A DNA stretch of 36,197 bases from an uncultured Spartobacteria bacterium (GCA_903919125.1 CAIXGS010000073.1:1-36197), one strand, 5' to 3'. Shown: positions 9,392-18,881, counted from the stretch's first letter. The notes: a model not told the origin generated them from the letters alone. Numbers and translations: made by a program.

Positions 9392-10825
9392 TCAGTGTGA
9401 GAGAACCCAAGTATCCTTGCTCCCTCCGCCTTGGGACGAATTTACCACCAAAGAGCCTCTCTTCAGGGCGACCCTGGTCAACCCGCCTGGGAGAACTTTC
9501 GTCGTCTCCCCGCACAAAATAAACGGTCGTAAATCGACGTGCCGTCCCTCGAGCGCGCCGTCAATCAATGTGGGGTGCTGGGAAAAATAGACCACGGGTT
9601 GTGCAATGTAGTTACGCGGCGTGGCCTCTATCCGCACACGAAACTCCTCGATCTCAGCCTTTGTTGCCATCGGCCCAATTAGCATCCCGTAGCCGCCGCT
9701 TTCATTTGCCGCCTTCACCACCAATTCCGGTAAGTGCTCTAAGATGTACTTTCTGTCCTCATCACGCCAAGCGAGGAACGTTGGCACCTGATCTAGAATT
9801 GGTTCCTGTCCAAGATAATACCGGATCATATCAGGCACGTACGCGTAGGTGACTTTATCATCTGCGACGCCCGTACCAATTGCGTTGGCGAGTGCCACAT
9901 TTCCACGGCGAACGGCATCAACCAAACCGGGAACCCCCAGCATGGAGTCCTTGCGGAAGACTTTAGGATCCAAGAAGTCATCGTCAATGCGTCGATAAAT
10001 CACGTCGACTTGCTTCAAACCGTGCGTTGTCCGCATGAACACAAAACCATCCAATACAGCCAGATCCCTACCCTCCACAATCTCAATCCCCATCTGGCGA
10101 GCCAAAAAGGAATGCTCAAAATACGCGCTATTATGTACCCCAGGGGTGAGTAGCACACAATTTGGAAGCGCTGTCTGCCTAGGGGCAATGTATTGCAAGG
10201 TTGCCAGCAAATCTGCCGGATAAGTGTCCACAGGCCGGACACCGGAGCTTCCAAAAAGCTGAGGAAAAAAGCGCTTCATTGCCGCCCGGTTCTCCAACAC
10301 ATAAGACACACCCGACGGGCAGCGACCGTTGTCTTCGAGAACAAGATAACGCCCGTCCCTGTCACGAATCAGATCTGTCCCACAAACATGAATATAGGTA
10401 TTGCGCGGGACCTTGATTCCTACAAATTCGGGGCGGAAATGAGCTGCACTCAGAACTACTTCTTCGGGGATGACTTTATCGGAAAGAATCTTTTGCTCAT
10501 GGTAGACATCGTAAAGAAATAGATTCAGTGCTGTTATACGTTGAATCAAACCGGCCTCCACGGTTTCCCACTCCAGCGCCGGAATTAAGCGAGGCACCGG
10601 ATCAAAGGGAAATACACGCTCCGTACCACGTTCATCACCATACACGGTGAAAGTGACACCGTGCTTGAGGAAGAGCAGCTCCAAGTTCTTGACCTTGTGC
10701 GCTAAATCGGCGGGATCCAGATGGAAAAGACGATCCACAACCGGTTGATAATAGGGACGAACTTGACCATTGCTATCGATGAGCTCGTCGAAGAGGTCCG
10801 CGGGGCGATAAGGTTTAAGGAACAC
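9392..10825 (-). CDS. Circularly permuted ATP-grasp type 2 protein (amidoligase-like)
   Basis: The 477-residue product matches the circularly permuted ATP-grasp family (DUF404/DUF407, CP_ATPgrasp_2). Hallmarks are [17 protein letters not shown] at the start, [92 protein letters not shown], and [12 protein letters not shown] followed by [14 protein letters not shown]-grasp enzymes activate a carboxylate as an acyl phosphate and join it to an amine; peptide-bond formation is therefore the likely reaction, substrate unknown. The start is a GTG at 10825; no in-frame ATG precedes it. It is the first gene of the three-gene cassette, and a terminator-like hairpin at 10933-10956 separates it from the lipoprotein gene upstream. 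Confidence 0.93.
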   Translation of the reverse strand: MFLKPYRPADLFDELIDSNGQVRPYYQPVVDRLFHLDPADLAHKVKNLELLFLKHGVTFTVYGDERGTERVFPFDPVPRLIPALEWETVEAGLIQRITALNLFLYDVYHEQKILSDKVIPEEVVLSAAHFRPEFVGIKVPRNTYIHVCGTDLIRDRDGRYLVLEDNGRCPSGVSYVLENRAAMKRFFPQLFGSSGVRPVDTYPADLLATLQYIAPRQTALPNCVLLTPGVHNSAYFEHSFLARQMGIEIVEGRDLAVLDGFVFMRTTHGLKQVDVIYRRIDDDFLDPKVFRKDSMLGVPGLVDAVRRGNVALANAIGTGVADDKVTYAYVPDMIRYYLGQEPILDQVPTFLAWRDEDRKYILEHLPELVVKAANESGGYGMLIGPMATKAEIEEFRVRIEATPRNYIAQPVVYFSQHPTLIDGALEGRHVDLRPFILCGETTKVLPGGLTRVALKRGSLVVNSSQGGGSKDTWVLSH

Positions 10826-10932
10826 AGGATATCGATTAGCAAATGTCTTGCCACAATACTTAAATCACTGAACATCAGGCAAAACCCTACAGTTCACATC
10901 AACCCACTGGTGTAAAGAAAGCGTCACTTGCT

Positions 10933-10956
10933 AAAAAAACAGCACTTGAAGAGTGC
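10933..10956 (-). terminator. Candidate rho-independent terminator after the lipoprotein gene
   Basis: On the minus strand a short stem GCACT-CTTCA-AGTGC is followed by TG and seven T residues. The stem is only 5 bp, so strength is doubtful. It lies about 42 nt past the stop of the lipoprotein gene and upstream of the GTG of the ATP-grasp gene, a sensible place to separate the two units. A second T-run at 10962-10968 follows a weak 4-bp hairpin just upstream. Confidence 0.45.
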
Positions 10957-10997
10957 AGTCCCAAAAAAAGATTAACGCTACGGCACACGCCGACTCC

Positions 10998-11483
10998 TCA
11001 ATAAGGATTTGGGTAATAACGCTCTTTCGGATCCGTCGCCCGCTGATCCTTGAATATGGGCCCAGGTGTTTTGGAAATTAGTTCCGCTGCCTCAAGGACG
11101 AATTCGGGGTAAATCACATTGCTTGCAGGCTCGTAAATGCCGTCTTTTGAGAAGTGGCCGCGCAAGCGATACTCAAAGTTGTTGTCGGAACCAATTAAGT
11201 TTTGAGCACGATCTGGAGCGAGCACTTTGTCCTCGTTAAACATGACGAGACGAGAATCGGTCCATGACTCGCGGGGACGACGCAAATAACCCCACATCTT
11301 GTAATCGACCTTGTATACTCGTCTGCCAATAAAGTAGTTCCCATTTTTCTCGAGCGGAATGGAAAGCTCCATGGCCTGACGCGCAGCAGCAAGTTCACGA
11401 CGGTTGGCCCCAGACTGACAGGAGACAAGGCTAAGGAGGCCAAGTAGGGTGAGACCACTGAGTGCGCGGGAAAATTGTTTCAT
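10998..11483 (-). CDS. Small predicted lipoprotein, function unknown
   Basis: I start at the ATG at 11483, giving 161 residues, because it places a signal peptide with a lipobox at the N-terminus: MKQFSRALSGLTLLGLLSLVSC, cleavage before the cysteine. An upstream in-frame extension would reach into the mntR gene and is unlikely. The mature part is hydrophilic, with KVDYKMWGYLRRPRESW, a central segment on RAQNLIGSDNNFEYRLRG and a C-terminal ERYYPNPY. I recognise no domain. The gene begins 22 nt after the mntR stop in the same direction, so it is probably co-transcribed with the repressor and possibly under Mn control. A link to metal homeostasis is only contextual. Confidence 0.7.
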   Translation of the reverse strand: MKQFSRALSGLTLLGLLSLVSCQSGANRRELAAARQAMELSIPLEKNGNYFIGRRVYKVDYKMWGYLRRPRESWTDSRLVMFNEDKVLAPDRAQNLIGSDNNFEYRLRGHFSKDGIYEPASNVIYPEFVLEAAELISKTPGPIFKDQRATDPKERYYPNPY

Positions 11484-11505
11484 GCCAGTAGTGCAGAATT
11501 GGGGA

Positions 11506-11973
11506 CTAAACCTTAGGGGCGGCTTTTTTGCGAACCAACTTACGGGGAGGTCCAGTCCGAATCGCAGCAAGCAAAGCGGGTCTGCTCTTGAGATGCTCCG
11601 TAAGACACTCTATGGCGCGGACGGTCTCTGGACTGATGTGATGCTCCATGCCTTCGACATCGTGATGAATGGTCTGGGAATCCAATCCGAGAAGTTGGAG
11701 AAAGTCCGACAGGAGGTTGTGACGGTGTGTTATATTTCTTGCAAGCTCCTCTCCTGCAGTAGTCAACACAAGCCCTCGATACTTTTCGTATTTGAGCAGC
11801 CCTTCTGTATCGAGTTTTTGAACCATGTTAGTAACGCTGGCCTGCGAGATAGAAAGTCTTTCTGCAATGTCCACGACACGCGCGTAACCCTTGGTGTTAA
11901 TGAGCTCGAGGATCTGCTCGAGATAGTCTTCGACCGCGGAGGAAGCGGCGCGTGTGATGGAACGTGGAGGCAT
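11506..11973 (-). CDS. mntR: Manganese-responsive DtxR-family repressor MntR
   Basis: The 155-residue protein has an N-terminal winged helix (VEDYLEQILELINTKGYARV, then DIAERLSISQASVTNMVQKL) and a metal-binding/dimerisation part. Candidate ligands D16, E19, H85, E107, E110 and H111 reproduce the spacing I recall for Bacillus subtilis MntR (D8, E11, H77, E99, E102, H103) with a constant offset of eight. There is no C-terminal SH3-like domain, again as in MntR rather than DtxR. It ends in a basic tail (PPRKLVRKKAAPKV). It is divergent from mntH, its expected target, with 124 nt between the start codons, so repression of mntH by Mn-bound MntR is the natural model. Confidence 0.93.
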   Translation of the reverse strand: MPPRSITRAASSAVEDYLEQILELINTKGYARVVDIAERLSISQASVTNMVQKLDTEGLLKYEKYRGLVLTTAGEELARNITHRHNLLSDFLQLLGLDSQTIHHDVEGMEHHISPETVRAIECLTEHLKSRPALLAAIRTGPPRKLVRKKAAPKV

Positions 11974-12031
11974 AATTCGAGACTAGGGAAGGTTGGAGAA
12001 AGGGTCAATCTGAGGAGAGAAGTAGGAAGTA

Positions 12032-12080
12032 CAAACAAAGTTAGGAGAGACTAATTTTTTATTGTTTGCTTAAGTCATAA
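12032..12080. promoter_or_regulatory. Candidate MntR operator region between mntR and mntH
   Basis: The divergent 124-nt spacer contains a perfect 7-bp inverted repeat, CAAACAA (12032-12038) and TTGTTTG (12062-12068). The right arm leads into TTTGCTTAAGTCATAA (12065-12080), which is one base short of matching the TTTGCCTTAAG core I recall from Bacillus MntR boxes. The surroundings are AT-rich (12053-12063), as expected for a promoter. No clear -35/-10 pair was chosen. This is a suggestion from position and partial similarity. Confidence 0.35.
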
Positions 12081-12097
12081 GAGCCAGACTGATCGGT

Positions 12098-13435
12098 ATG
12101 GCGGCAAACGGGCACTCAGGCGGCGATGCAGATGACTCAGAGAGGCGGAGCCTTCCCGAGGTTTTCGCGAGCGTAAAGGTGCCCCGTAGCAGATTCTGGT
12201 TTAAGCAGTTGCTGGCTTTTACCGGCCCTGGGTACATCATCTCCGTGGGCTACATGGATCCTGGAAACTGGGCTACGGCCATAGCCGGTGGCTCGAAGTT
12301 TGGGTACACGCTTCTTAGCGTGGTCTTCGTCTCGAACCTAATGGCAATGCTGCTGCAGGCGTTGGCTGCCAGACTCGGGATAGCCACAGGCAAGGACCTT
12401 GCTCAAGCGTGTCGCGACGAATATCCCCCAGCGGTGCGGTTGACTCTCTGGTTTTTTTGCGAACTGGCCATTATCGCCTGCGATCTGGCTGAGATAATTG
12501 GTACGGCGCTGGCATTGAAGCTTCTATTCGGGATCCCAATGGGAGTCGGGGCGGTGTTAACCGTTTTAGATTCTCTGCTCGTATTAACGCTCATGCAACG
12601 TGGGTTCCGGTGGCTTGAGGCATTTATTGCCGGGCTTATCCTTCTGATTGCAGGAAGTTTTCTCTTTGAAATTATACTCGCGGCCCCGAAAGCGAGCGAT
12701 CTATTCGGCGGCTTTCTCAATCCTCTGATGCCGTTTTCAAACCCCGAAATGCTCTACATCGCAATCGGGATTTTGGGCGCTACGGTGATGCCTCATAATC
12801 TGTACCTGCATTCCTCTATCGTCCAAACACGGGGATTTGAACGCACACCCGAAGGCAGGAAAAACGCAGTACACTGGGCGACGATGGACAGCAGCATAGC
12901 CCTTGGTTTGGCTCTGTTTGTCAACGGAGCCATCTTGGTTTTGGCGGCCGCTGTTTTCCACGCATCTGGACGAACGGATGTTGTGGAAATTGATCAGGCG
13001 TATTCTCTTCTTACCCCTTTAATGGGAGCTAAACTGGCTGCCACTTTGTTCGGCGTGGCACTTTTGGCCAGCGGACTGAACTCAACGGTGACGGGCACGT
13101 TGGCTGGGCAAATCGTGATGGAGGGATTTCTGAACCTTCGCCTCAAGCCGTGGATGCGGCGACTCCTGACGCGAGGACTGGCGGTAATACCCGTTCTCGG
13201 GGTACTTTTTGTCTACGGTGAACAGGGAACGGGGCGACTGTTGGTGTTCAGTCAGGTGGTTCTATCCATGCAGCTTCCCTTCGCGGTGATCCCGCTTGTG
13301 AGCTTCGTTTCTAACAAGCGCCTGATGGGTGAATTGCAGATTTCTAAAGCAGTTACTTGGCTCGCCTGGACGGTGGCTTTGATTATTGTGGTGCTCAATG
13401 GAATGTTGCTTCGCGAGGTTCTGCGCGGGGCGTGA
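12098..13435 (+). CDS. mntH: Nramp family divalent metal (Mn2+) transporter MntH
   Basis: The 445-residue membrane protein has about eleven hydrophobic segments and the Nramp signatures. The first segment is [20 protein letters not shown] with the metal-binding DPGN at D54-N57. The sixth carries [16 protein letters not shown], with M231-P-H as the second half of the binding site. An [20 protein letters not shown]-like loop follows, typical of bacterial MntH. It would import Mn2+ (and Fe2+) with protons across the cytoplasmic membrane. Its divergent neighbour is mntR, which supports manganese as the substrate. The length is slightly above the about 410 residues of E. coli MntH because of a hydrophilic N-terminus of about 40 residues. 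Confidence 0.95.
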   Translation: MAANGHSGGDADDSERRSLPEVFASVKVPRSRFWFKQLLAFTGPGYIISVGYMDPGNWATAIAGGSKFGYTLLSVVFVSNLMAMLLQALAARLGIATGKDLAQACRDEYPPAVRLTLWFFCELAIIACDLAEIIGTALALKLLFGIPMGVGAVLTVLDSLLVLTLMQRGFRWLEAFIAGLILLIAGSFLFEIILAAPKASDLFGGFLNPLMPFSNPEMLYIAIGILGATVMPHNLYLHSSIVQTRGFERTPEGRKNAVHWATMDSSIALGLALFVNGAILVLAAAVFHASGRTDVVEIDQAYSLLTPLMGAKLAATLFGVALLASGLNSTVTGTLAGQIVMEGFLNLRLKPWMRRLLTRGLAVIPVLGVLFVYGEQGTGRLLVFSQVVLSMQLPFAVIPLVSFVSNKRLMGELQISKAVTWLAWTVALIIVVLNGMLLREVLRGA

Positions 13436-13664
13436 CAGGCAACCATCGAAAGTTGATCGGCTTGGAAGCGGGATGCGCCTAACATTTATGCGTGTCTTTG
13501 CGAGTTGAAGACGCCCCATGGCGGGCGATACCTGCTGGACGTTTTTATTTCGCAAAACTTTGGTGTTACGAAAACTTATATCCTTGGCTAATAAATGTAG
13601 CCGCGATTGTAGCCGAATTGAGCGGAACGGGTCGCGCCTTCTGGCTCCTAAACGTAGGCCCCCC

Positions 13665-16600
13665 ATGAAACATAATCTCACCTTTCTATCTTTCACGCTG
13701 GCGGCGTTCACTGCATTGGAGCTAACCGCTGCTGATTCGCTCCCACACTCTTCGCCAGCAGGACCCCGTGCGATTACCACCCCCGCCGCAAACGACGATG
13801 TCCGGAAGGTCACGGAGACCTTCGCCGCTCGCGGTATACAACGCGACGACACGCCTCCCACTTCGCCTGAAGACTCGCTGCGAACCTTTAGCGTTCGAGA
13901 GGGGTTCGCGCTGGACCTCATGGCAGGCGAGCCAGATGTGATGCAACCGCTTTACATGAGCTGGGACTCACGGGGCCGCATGTGGGTACTAGAATATTTG
14001 CAGTACCAATTTCCAGCCGGTCTAAAAGTCATCAGCTACGACCAACATTTGCGCGCGCAATTTGATAAGGTTCCCGAACCGCCTCCCAAAGGCATAAAGG
14101 GCGCTGATCGCGTTTCTGTCTTTGCGGATTCAAAAGGCAGTGGCTTTTTTGACTCACACAAAGTGGCGTTAACTGGGCTGAACATGGCGACGGCTGCCAT
14201 TAAGGGGGCCGGAGGCATTTGGGTGATGAACCCACCGTACCTGTTGTTTTACCCAGACGCGAACGACGACGATATTCCAGACGGAGATCCGCAGGTATTG
14301 CTAAGTGGGTTTGGCATGGAGGACACCCATTCCATGGCGAATAGTCTACGCTGGGGGCCGGACGGCTGGCTTTATGGTGCGAATGGAAGCACAACGACGG
14401 GAGACGTTTCCTCGGTGGTTAGTAAACACGTAAAGTTCCAAGGACAGCACATCTGGCGTTTCCATCCAAAGACCAAAATCTTCGAGATATACGCCGAGGG
14501 AGGAGGAAACACCTTTAGTACAGAGATTGATGCGCAGGGTCGCGTATTCAGCGGAACCAACGGCAAGGATCGCGGGATGCACTACGATCAGGGCATGAGC
14601 GGGACCAAGGCATTTGGAAAACATGGTCCGCCGCTAAACCCGTATGCATTTGGATATTTCGAACACATGGAAACCAAAAGCGACGGCAAACGTTTCAGCC
14701 AAGCTCTAGCGGTTTACGACGGCGGGCTCATGCCTGAACTCGAGGGACGCATTCTTGCAGCCAATGCGATGCAGAACCTGTGTTACGTCAGTCGAAGAAT
14801 TCCAAGCACGTCGACATTTCGTACCGAAGACGAGCCAGAGTTGCTCCACAGTTCTGACCGGTGGTTTCGCCCCGTGGACCTAAAGGTCGGCCCCGACGGC
14901 TGCGTATATTTCGCCGACTGGTACGACACTCGCCTGAGCCATGTGCGCCCGATCGACGACTGGAGCAAAAACGATGGGCGCATCTATCGAGTCCGTCCAA
15001 AAGGCGTGGAGGTCGGTCTCAAGCCGTTTAACTTGCACACGGCACCGGTGGTTGAATTGGTCGCGAATCTGAAACACGCGAACAAATGGTTTCGGGTCCA
15101 GTCCGCTTTAGAACTGAATTGGCGTGGAGAGACATCAGCGCTCCCGGACTTGCAGAACCTCGCCTGCGACGTGCGAAATCCCCACGCGCTGGACGCTCTT
15201 TTTGCGCTGCACATGCTGGGCGGTTTGAGCGAGTCCATCGCCATCGAGTTGTTGCAGCATCCGGATCCATACGTCCGGCGCTGGGTGGTGCGTTGCATTG
15301 GAGACGAGGGCGAGACGACCGCGCCGCTTACAACTGCGTTAACTCAACTCGCAGCAAATGAGATGTATCCTGAAGTCCGTACGCAGCTTCTTTGCAGCGC
15401 CAAGCGACTTCCTGCAAAGGTCGCCCTGCCCGTGGTACGCACCATGATGGAACGCGATGCCGATGCCACCGACCAACGCATCCCACTTCTGCTATGGTGG
15501 GCGATTGAGGCCAAAGCAGAGTCGGACAGAGACGCTGTGCTCTCCTTGTTTAAAAATCCGGATGTCTGGAATTTAAAGCTCGCTCGAACTTTCAGCATAC
15601 AAAACCTAGCGAAGCGATACGCACTGGCTGGGGGTAAAGAAAACTTTGAGTCCTGCGCGAGGCTTCTTTCTCTTGCGACGCGAAACGAGGACCGGAGCCT
15701 CGTCATCGAAGGAATTGCGGCTGCTTTTGAAGGCGGTAAAATGCCAGAGCTCCCAGCGACTCTATCGGACGCAGTCGAATCGCACATGAAGAGCCAGATG
15801 GACGGCGACCTCGCTCTGGCCGTGAAAACTGGAAGCTCGGATGCTTTCAAGAAAGCACTGGGCATTGTGGCCGACAAAAAAGCGCCGATGGCAAACCGCG
15901 CTACTTTGATTAGGGCGCTGGCAGAGGTCGGCGGAGAGAAGGCCGTTCCGGGAATGCTCGGTATTTTATCAAGCAGTGGTGAAGTCGGGTTAAAGAAAGT
16001 CGTCCTCTCGGAAGCAGCGCGCTTTGACGAGCCAAAGATCGCACAAACGGTTGTAACGGGCTACGAGTCGCGCTTTGCGGGTGAGCCTGGACTGCGCGAC
16101 GCCGCGATTCGGATGCTTGCGGCTCGCAAAGAATGGGCGCAATTGTTACTCAACGAAGTGGACAACCATCGAGTGAAAGCCGCCCATGTGGCACCGGACG
16201 TTCTCCAACAAATCGCGCTTTACCACGACGCGGCGATTGACGCACTGATCCAAAAGCACTGGCCACCGGCGAATCTCAAACTCAACAACGCTCAAAAGCT
16301 CGCAGAGTTGCAGAGGCTCAAATCACTAGCGCAGACCGTTCAAGGAGACATGGAAAAGGGACATGAGCTTTTCACGCAACGCTGCTCGGCGTGCCACACA
16401 CTTTTTCACGAAGGTGGAAAAGTGGGTCCAGAACTGACAGGCTACGAACGCAACAACATGGACTTTTGGCTAGTGGCAATTCTGGAACCGAGCCTAGAAA
16501 TTCGAGAAGGCTTTGGCGCCTACATTTGCAAACTGAAAGATGGCCGGATTCTGATGGGAACCATCGACAAACAGGATGCGGGCGGCGTGGTCATCAAGGA

Positions 16601-16745
16601 TGTTGCGGGACAACGGCACACGCTCCGACAGTTGGATATCGAGAGCCTTGAGGCTTCGCCGACTTCCCTCATGCCGGAGGGCCTTCTAGGCGGGTTAAAT
16701 GACACACAACTCAGTGACTTGTTCGCGTATTTACGAAAGCCGTAG
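13665..16745 (+). CDS. PVC-type heme-binding CxxCH dehydrogenase with HEAT-like repeats
   Basis: I start at the ATG at 13665, giving 1026 residues and a signal peptide (MKHNLTFLSFTLAAFTALEL); an in-frame ATG 147 nt upstream would bury that signal. Residues about 66-440 form the N-terminal propeller typical of planctomycete/verrucomicrobial proteins (FALDLMAGEPDVMQPLYMSW, RGRMWVLEYLQY, LRWGPDGWLYGANGS, GPDGCVYFADWYD). Residues about 460-890 are helical, HEAT-like (DPYVRRWVVRCIGDEGE). A C-terminal cytochrome c domain has the heme site CSACH at 907-911 followed by GGKVGPELTGY and LEPSLEIREGFGAY. A periplasmic quinoprotein- or sugar-dehydrogenase-like role passing electrons to heme is inferred. 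A decayed copy of its 3' end lies at 19934-20060. Confidence 0.92.
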   Translation: MKHNLTFLSFTLAAFTALELTAADSLPHSSPAGPRAITTPAANDDVRKVTETFAARGIQRDDTPPTSPEDSLRTFSVREGFALDLMAGEPDVMQPLYMSWDSRGRMWVLEYLQYQFPAGLKVISYDQHLRAQFDKVPEPPPKGIKGADRVSVFADSKGSGFFDSHKVALTGLNMATAAIKGAGGIWVMNPPYLLFYPDANDDDIPDGDPQVLLSGFGMEDTHSMANSLRWGPDGWLYGANGSTTTGDVSSVVSKHVKFQGQHIWRFHPKTKIFEIYAEGGGNTFSTEIDAQGRVFSGTNGKDRGMHYDQGMSGTKAFGKHGPPLNPYAFGYFEHMETKSDGKRFSQALAVYDGGLMPELEGRILAANAMQNLCYVSRRIPSTSTFRTEDEPELLHSSDRWFRPVDLKVGPDGCVYFADWYDTRLSHVRPIDDWSKNDGRIYRVRPKGVEVGLKPFNLHTAPVVELVANLKHANKWFRVQSALELNWRGETSALPDLQNLACDVRNPHALDALFALHMLGGLSESIAIELLQHPDPYVRRWVVRCIGDEGETTAPLTTALTQLAANEMYPEVRTQLLCSAKRLPAKVALPVVRTMMERDADATDQRIPLLLWWAIEAKAESDRDAVLSLFKNPDVWNLKLARTFSIQNLAKRYALAGGKENFESCARLLSLATRNEDRSLVIEGIAAAFEGGKMPELPATLSDAVESHMKSQMDGDLALAVKTGSSDAFKKALGIVADKKAPMANRATLIRALAEVGGEKAVPGMLGILSSSGEVGLKKVVLSEAARFDEPKIAQTVVTGYESRFAGEPGLRDAAIRMLAARKEWAQLLLNEVDNHRVKAAHVAPDVLQQIALYHDAAIDALIQKHWPPANLKLNNAQKLAELQRLKSLAQTVQGDMEKGHELFTQRCSACHTLFHEGGKVGPELTGYERNNMDFWLVAILEPSLEIREGFGAYICKLKDGRILMGTIDKQDAGGVVIKDVAGQRHTLRQLDIESLEASPTSLMPEGLLGGLNDTQLSDLFAYLRKP

Positions 16746-16965
16746 AGGCGACAGTTTGGTACCATTGTCTCCAAAGACGTAGAATCATTCTCCGTGGACA
16801 GTTTAGTGTCAGCGGCAGAACCGCCCTGACCCTTCCCCGACTCGCGATGCTTGATCCCAGGTGAATATAAACCTAATGATTCGCTTAGGACGATGAGCGT
16901 TTCCGCCCCATTTTTAAACTGCGCAACCACCCCAAACACTTACTCACGCAGGTGAGGCGCACACC
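16746..16965. other. Intergenic stretch before the photolyase gene
   Basis: No gene is supported here. A good Shine-Dalgarno match, GGTGAGG at 16951-16957, sits 8 nt before the photolyase ATG; this is one of the few clear ribosome binding sites in the window. Confidence 0.5.
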
Positions 16966-18555
16966 ATGAAAGCGACACGAAGTGTGGTTTGGTTTAAGCG
17001 CGACCTGCGGATACACGACCATGCGCCCCTTGGTGCGGCCCTCTTCCATGCCGATGCCTTAGCGTTATTTATCATCGAGCCAGAGTGGCTGCAAAGTCCT
17101 GAGTGTGACGCCAGCCATGTCGACTTCGCTCTGGGGTGTTTGAAAGAACTGCGCGTGAATCTCGCGGAGCGAAACATGCCTCTTCTGGTGCGCGTGGGCT
17201 CGGCCGTGGAGGTATTGTCGGAGCTGCTCTCTATGGTGCCGTTCACCCACTTGCTAAGCCACGAGGAGACGGGCCCAGATTGGTCGTACACGCGTGACAA
17301 GTCCGTGGCGAATTGGTGCGCTTCGCGACAGATTGTTTGGCAAGAGTTTACACAGACCGGCGTAGTGCGCAGGCTGGGGAGCCGGCAGGGATGGGCTGGG
17401 CGCTGGCAGGCGCGAATGAGTGCCCCTTTGTGCACTCTGGACAAAGCATTTACCGCCGCAGTGACGCTGAGCCAGCCGGATTTACCCACCGTCGCCAGCT
17501 TGGGATTGGTTCCCCACAAAAGGACATTGCAACCCAGTGGGGAAAAGGCAGCGTTGCGCACGCTGGAAAGCTTTTTGCAGGAACGCGGCCGCAACTACCG
17601 CAAGGCTATCTCCAGCCCGTTGAGCGCGGAAAACGGCTGTAGCCGCCTCAGCCCGTATCTGGCATTCGGAGCGCTCTCCATGCGTGCGGTGCACCACGCC
17701 AGCGAGAGGACAATTGCTCACACGCCCGACCGCGCAATGGCCTTCGCATTGCGCGGCTTCACTGGACGGCTTCGGTGGCATTGTCATTTTATGCAAAAGC
17801 TTGAGGACGAGCCTGAGATTGAATTTCGCAACTTCGCGCGCGTTTGCGATGGGCTGCGAGAAAACGAATTCAACGACGCCTATTTCTCGGCCTGGTGCAC
17901 GGGCCGCACCGGCTACCCGATGGTGGATGCCTGCATGCGCTCGCTGGTGGCCACCGGATGGCTCAACTTTCGCATGAGAGCGATGCTTGTGAGCTTTGCG
18001 AGCTACCATCTGTGGCTGCACTGGCGGCAGACCGGCTTGTTTCTGGCGCGACAGTTCTTGGACTTCGAGCCTGGGATTCACTGGAGCCAGATGCAGATGC
18101 AAAGCGGCACAACGGGCATCAACACCCTGCGCATCTACTCCCCCACCAAGCAAGCGCGCGACCACGACCCGCAGGGCCTGTTCATCCGTCAGTGGGTGCC
18201 CGAACTTGCCCGCGTACCGCTTTCCTTTCTTGTCGAGCCTTGGAGAATGGACTCAATCGAGCAGCGCCTGAGTGGCTGCGCAATTGGCGTTGACTACCCT
18301 GCCCCCATCGTTGAGGACAAGGCGGCGACCAAGGCTGCCAAAGACCGAATGTATGGCTTACGCAAGTCCAGCCGGGCGCGGGAGGAGGCGCAAGAGGTGC
18401 AGGAGCGGCATGGCTCTCGCAAGAGTGGCCTTCCACCGTCAGGTTCACGGCGCAAAGCTCCGCCTCAACGCGCGACCAAACCTTCGCCGAAGACGACTCC
18501 ACCGCCATCGCAGCAAGAAGACTTGTTCACCTGGTCTAGCGTGTCAAACCCGTGA
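16966..18555 (+). CDS. Cryptochrome/deoxyribodipyrimidine photolyase family protein
   Basis: The 529-residue flavoprotein has the N-terminal photolyase alpha/beta domain (SVVWFKRDLRIHDHAPLG; LLSHEETGPDWSYTRDKSV) and a C-terminal FAD-binding helical domain: RNYRKAISSP, SRLSPYLAFGALS, GRTGYPMVDACMRSL, TGWLNFRMRAMLVSFASYHL, then GINTLRIYSPTKQARDHDP near residue 383. It should repair UV-induced pyrimidine dimers or sense blue light. The last about 65 residues are rich in K, R, P and S (RKAPPQRATKPSPKTTPPPS), look disordered and may aid DNA contact. A clear Shine-Dalgarno sequence (GGTGAGG) supports the start. The stop overlaps or abuts a DUF2256 gene, a frequent companion. Exact subclass (CPD, 6-4 or cryptochrome) was not determined. 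Confidence 0.9.
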   Translation: MKATRSVVWFKRDLRIHDHAPLGAALFHADALALFIIEPEWLQSPECDASHVDFALGCLKELRVNLAERNMPLLVRVGSAVEVLSELLSMVPFTHLLSHEETGPDWSYTRDKSVANWCASRQIVWQEFTQTGVVRRLGSRQGWAGRWQARMSAPLCTLDKAFTAAVTLSQPDLPTVASLGLVPHKRTLQPSGEKAALRTLESFLQERGRNYRKAISSPLSAENGCSRLSPYLAFGALSMRAVHHASERTIAHTPDRAMAFALRGFTGRLRWHCHFMQKLEDEPEIEFRNFARVCDGLRENEFNDAYFSAWCTGRTGYPMVDACMRSLVATGWLNFRMRAMLVSFASYHLWLHWRQTGLFLARQFLDFEPGIHWSQMQMQSGTTGINTLRIYSPTKQARDHDPQGLFIRQWVPELARVPLSFLVEPWRMDSIEQRLSGCAIGVDYPAPIVEDKAATKAAKDRMYGLRKSSRAREEAQEVQERHGSRKSGLPPSGSRRKAPPQRATKPSPKTTPPPSQQEDLFTWSSVSNP

Positions 18556-18557
18556 AA

Positions 18558-18725
18558 ATGGGATTCAAAGGCAACAAACAATTTCTGCCAAGCAAGCCGT
18601 GCGCGGTGTGCGGCCGCACCATGACGTGGCGCAAGTCTTGGTCCAAGAATTGGGACTCCGTACTCTATTGCTCCGACAAATGCCGCGCCAAGAAGACCTG
18701 TGCCAAACACCACACCAGTCTATAG
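18558..18725 (+). CDS. DUF2256 domain-containing small zinc-finger-like protein
   Basis: This short gene encodes 55 residues beginning MGFKGNKQFLPSKPCAVCGR. The DUF2256 pattern is clear: LPSKPCAVCGRTMTWRKSW, KNWDSVLYCSDKCR. Two CxxC-like pairs, C15/C18 and C38/C42, suggest a single zinc-binding site. Function is unknown, but the family is commonly encoded next to cryptochrome/photolyase genes. A GTG at 18552 is in frame and would overlap the photolyase TGA as GTGA, so translational coupling is likely whichever start is used. The tail KKTCAKHHTSL is basic. Confidence 0.9.
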   Translation: MGFKGNKQFLPSKPCAVCGRTMTWRKSWSKNWDSVLYCSDKCRAKKTCAKHHTSL

Positions 18726-18881
18726 TTTCGAGTCGGCCCAAACCGTGATTAGACGCCGCGTCCAAACCCTCCACCCTTGCCAGAAAATTCCGCTAGATTC
18801 GCCATAGTGTCACGAGACTGGGACGCCCCTCTCAGGCTTCAGCTCCGTCTGGAATAAAAGATTTCAGCGCACTCGCACCCT

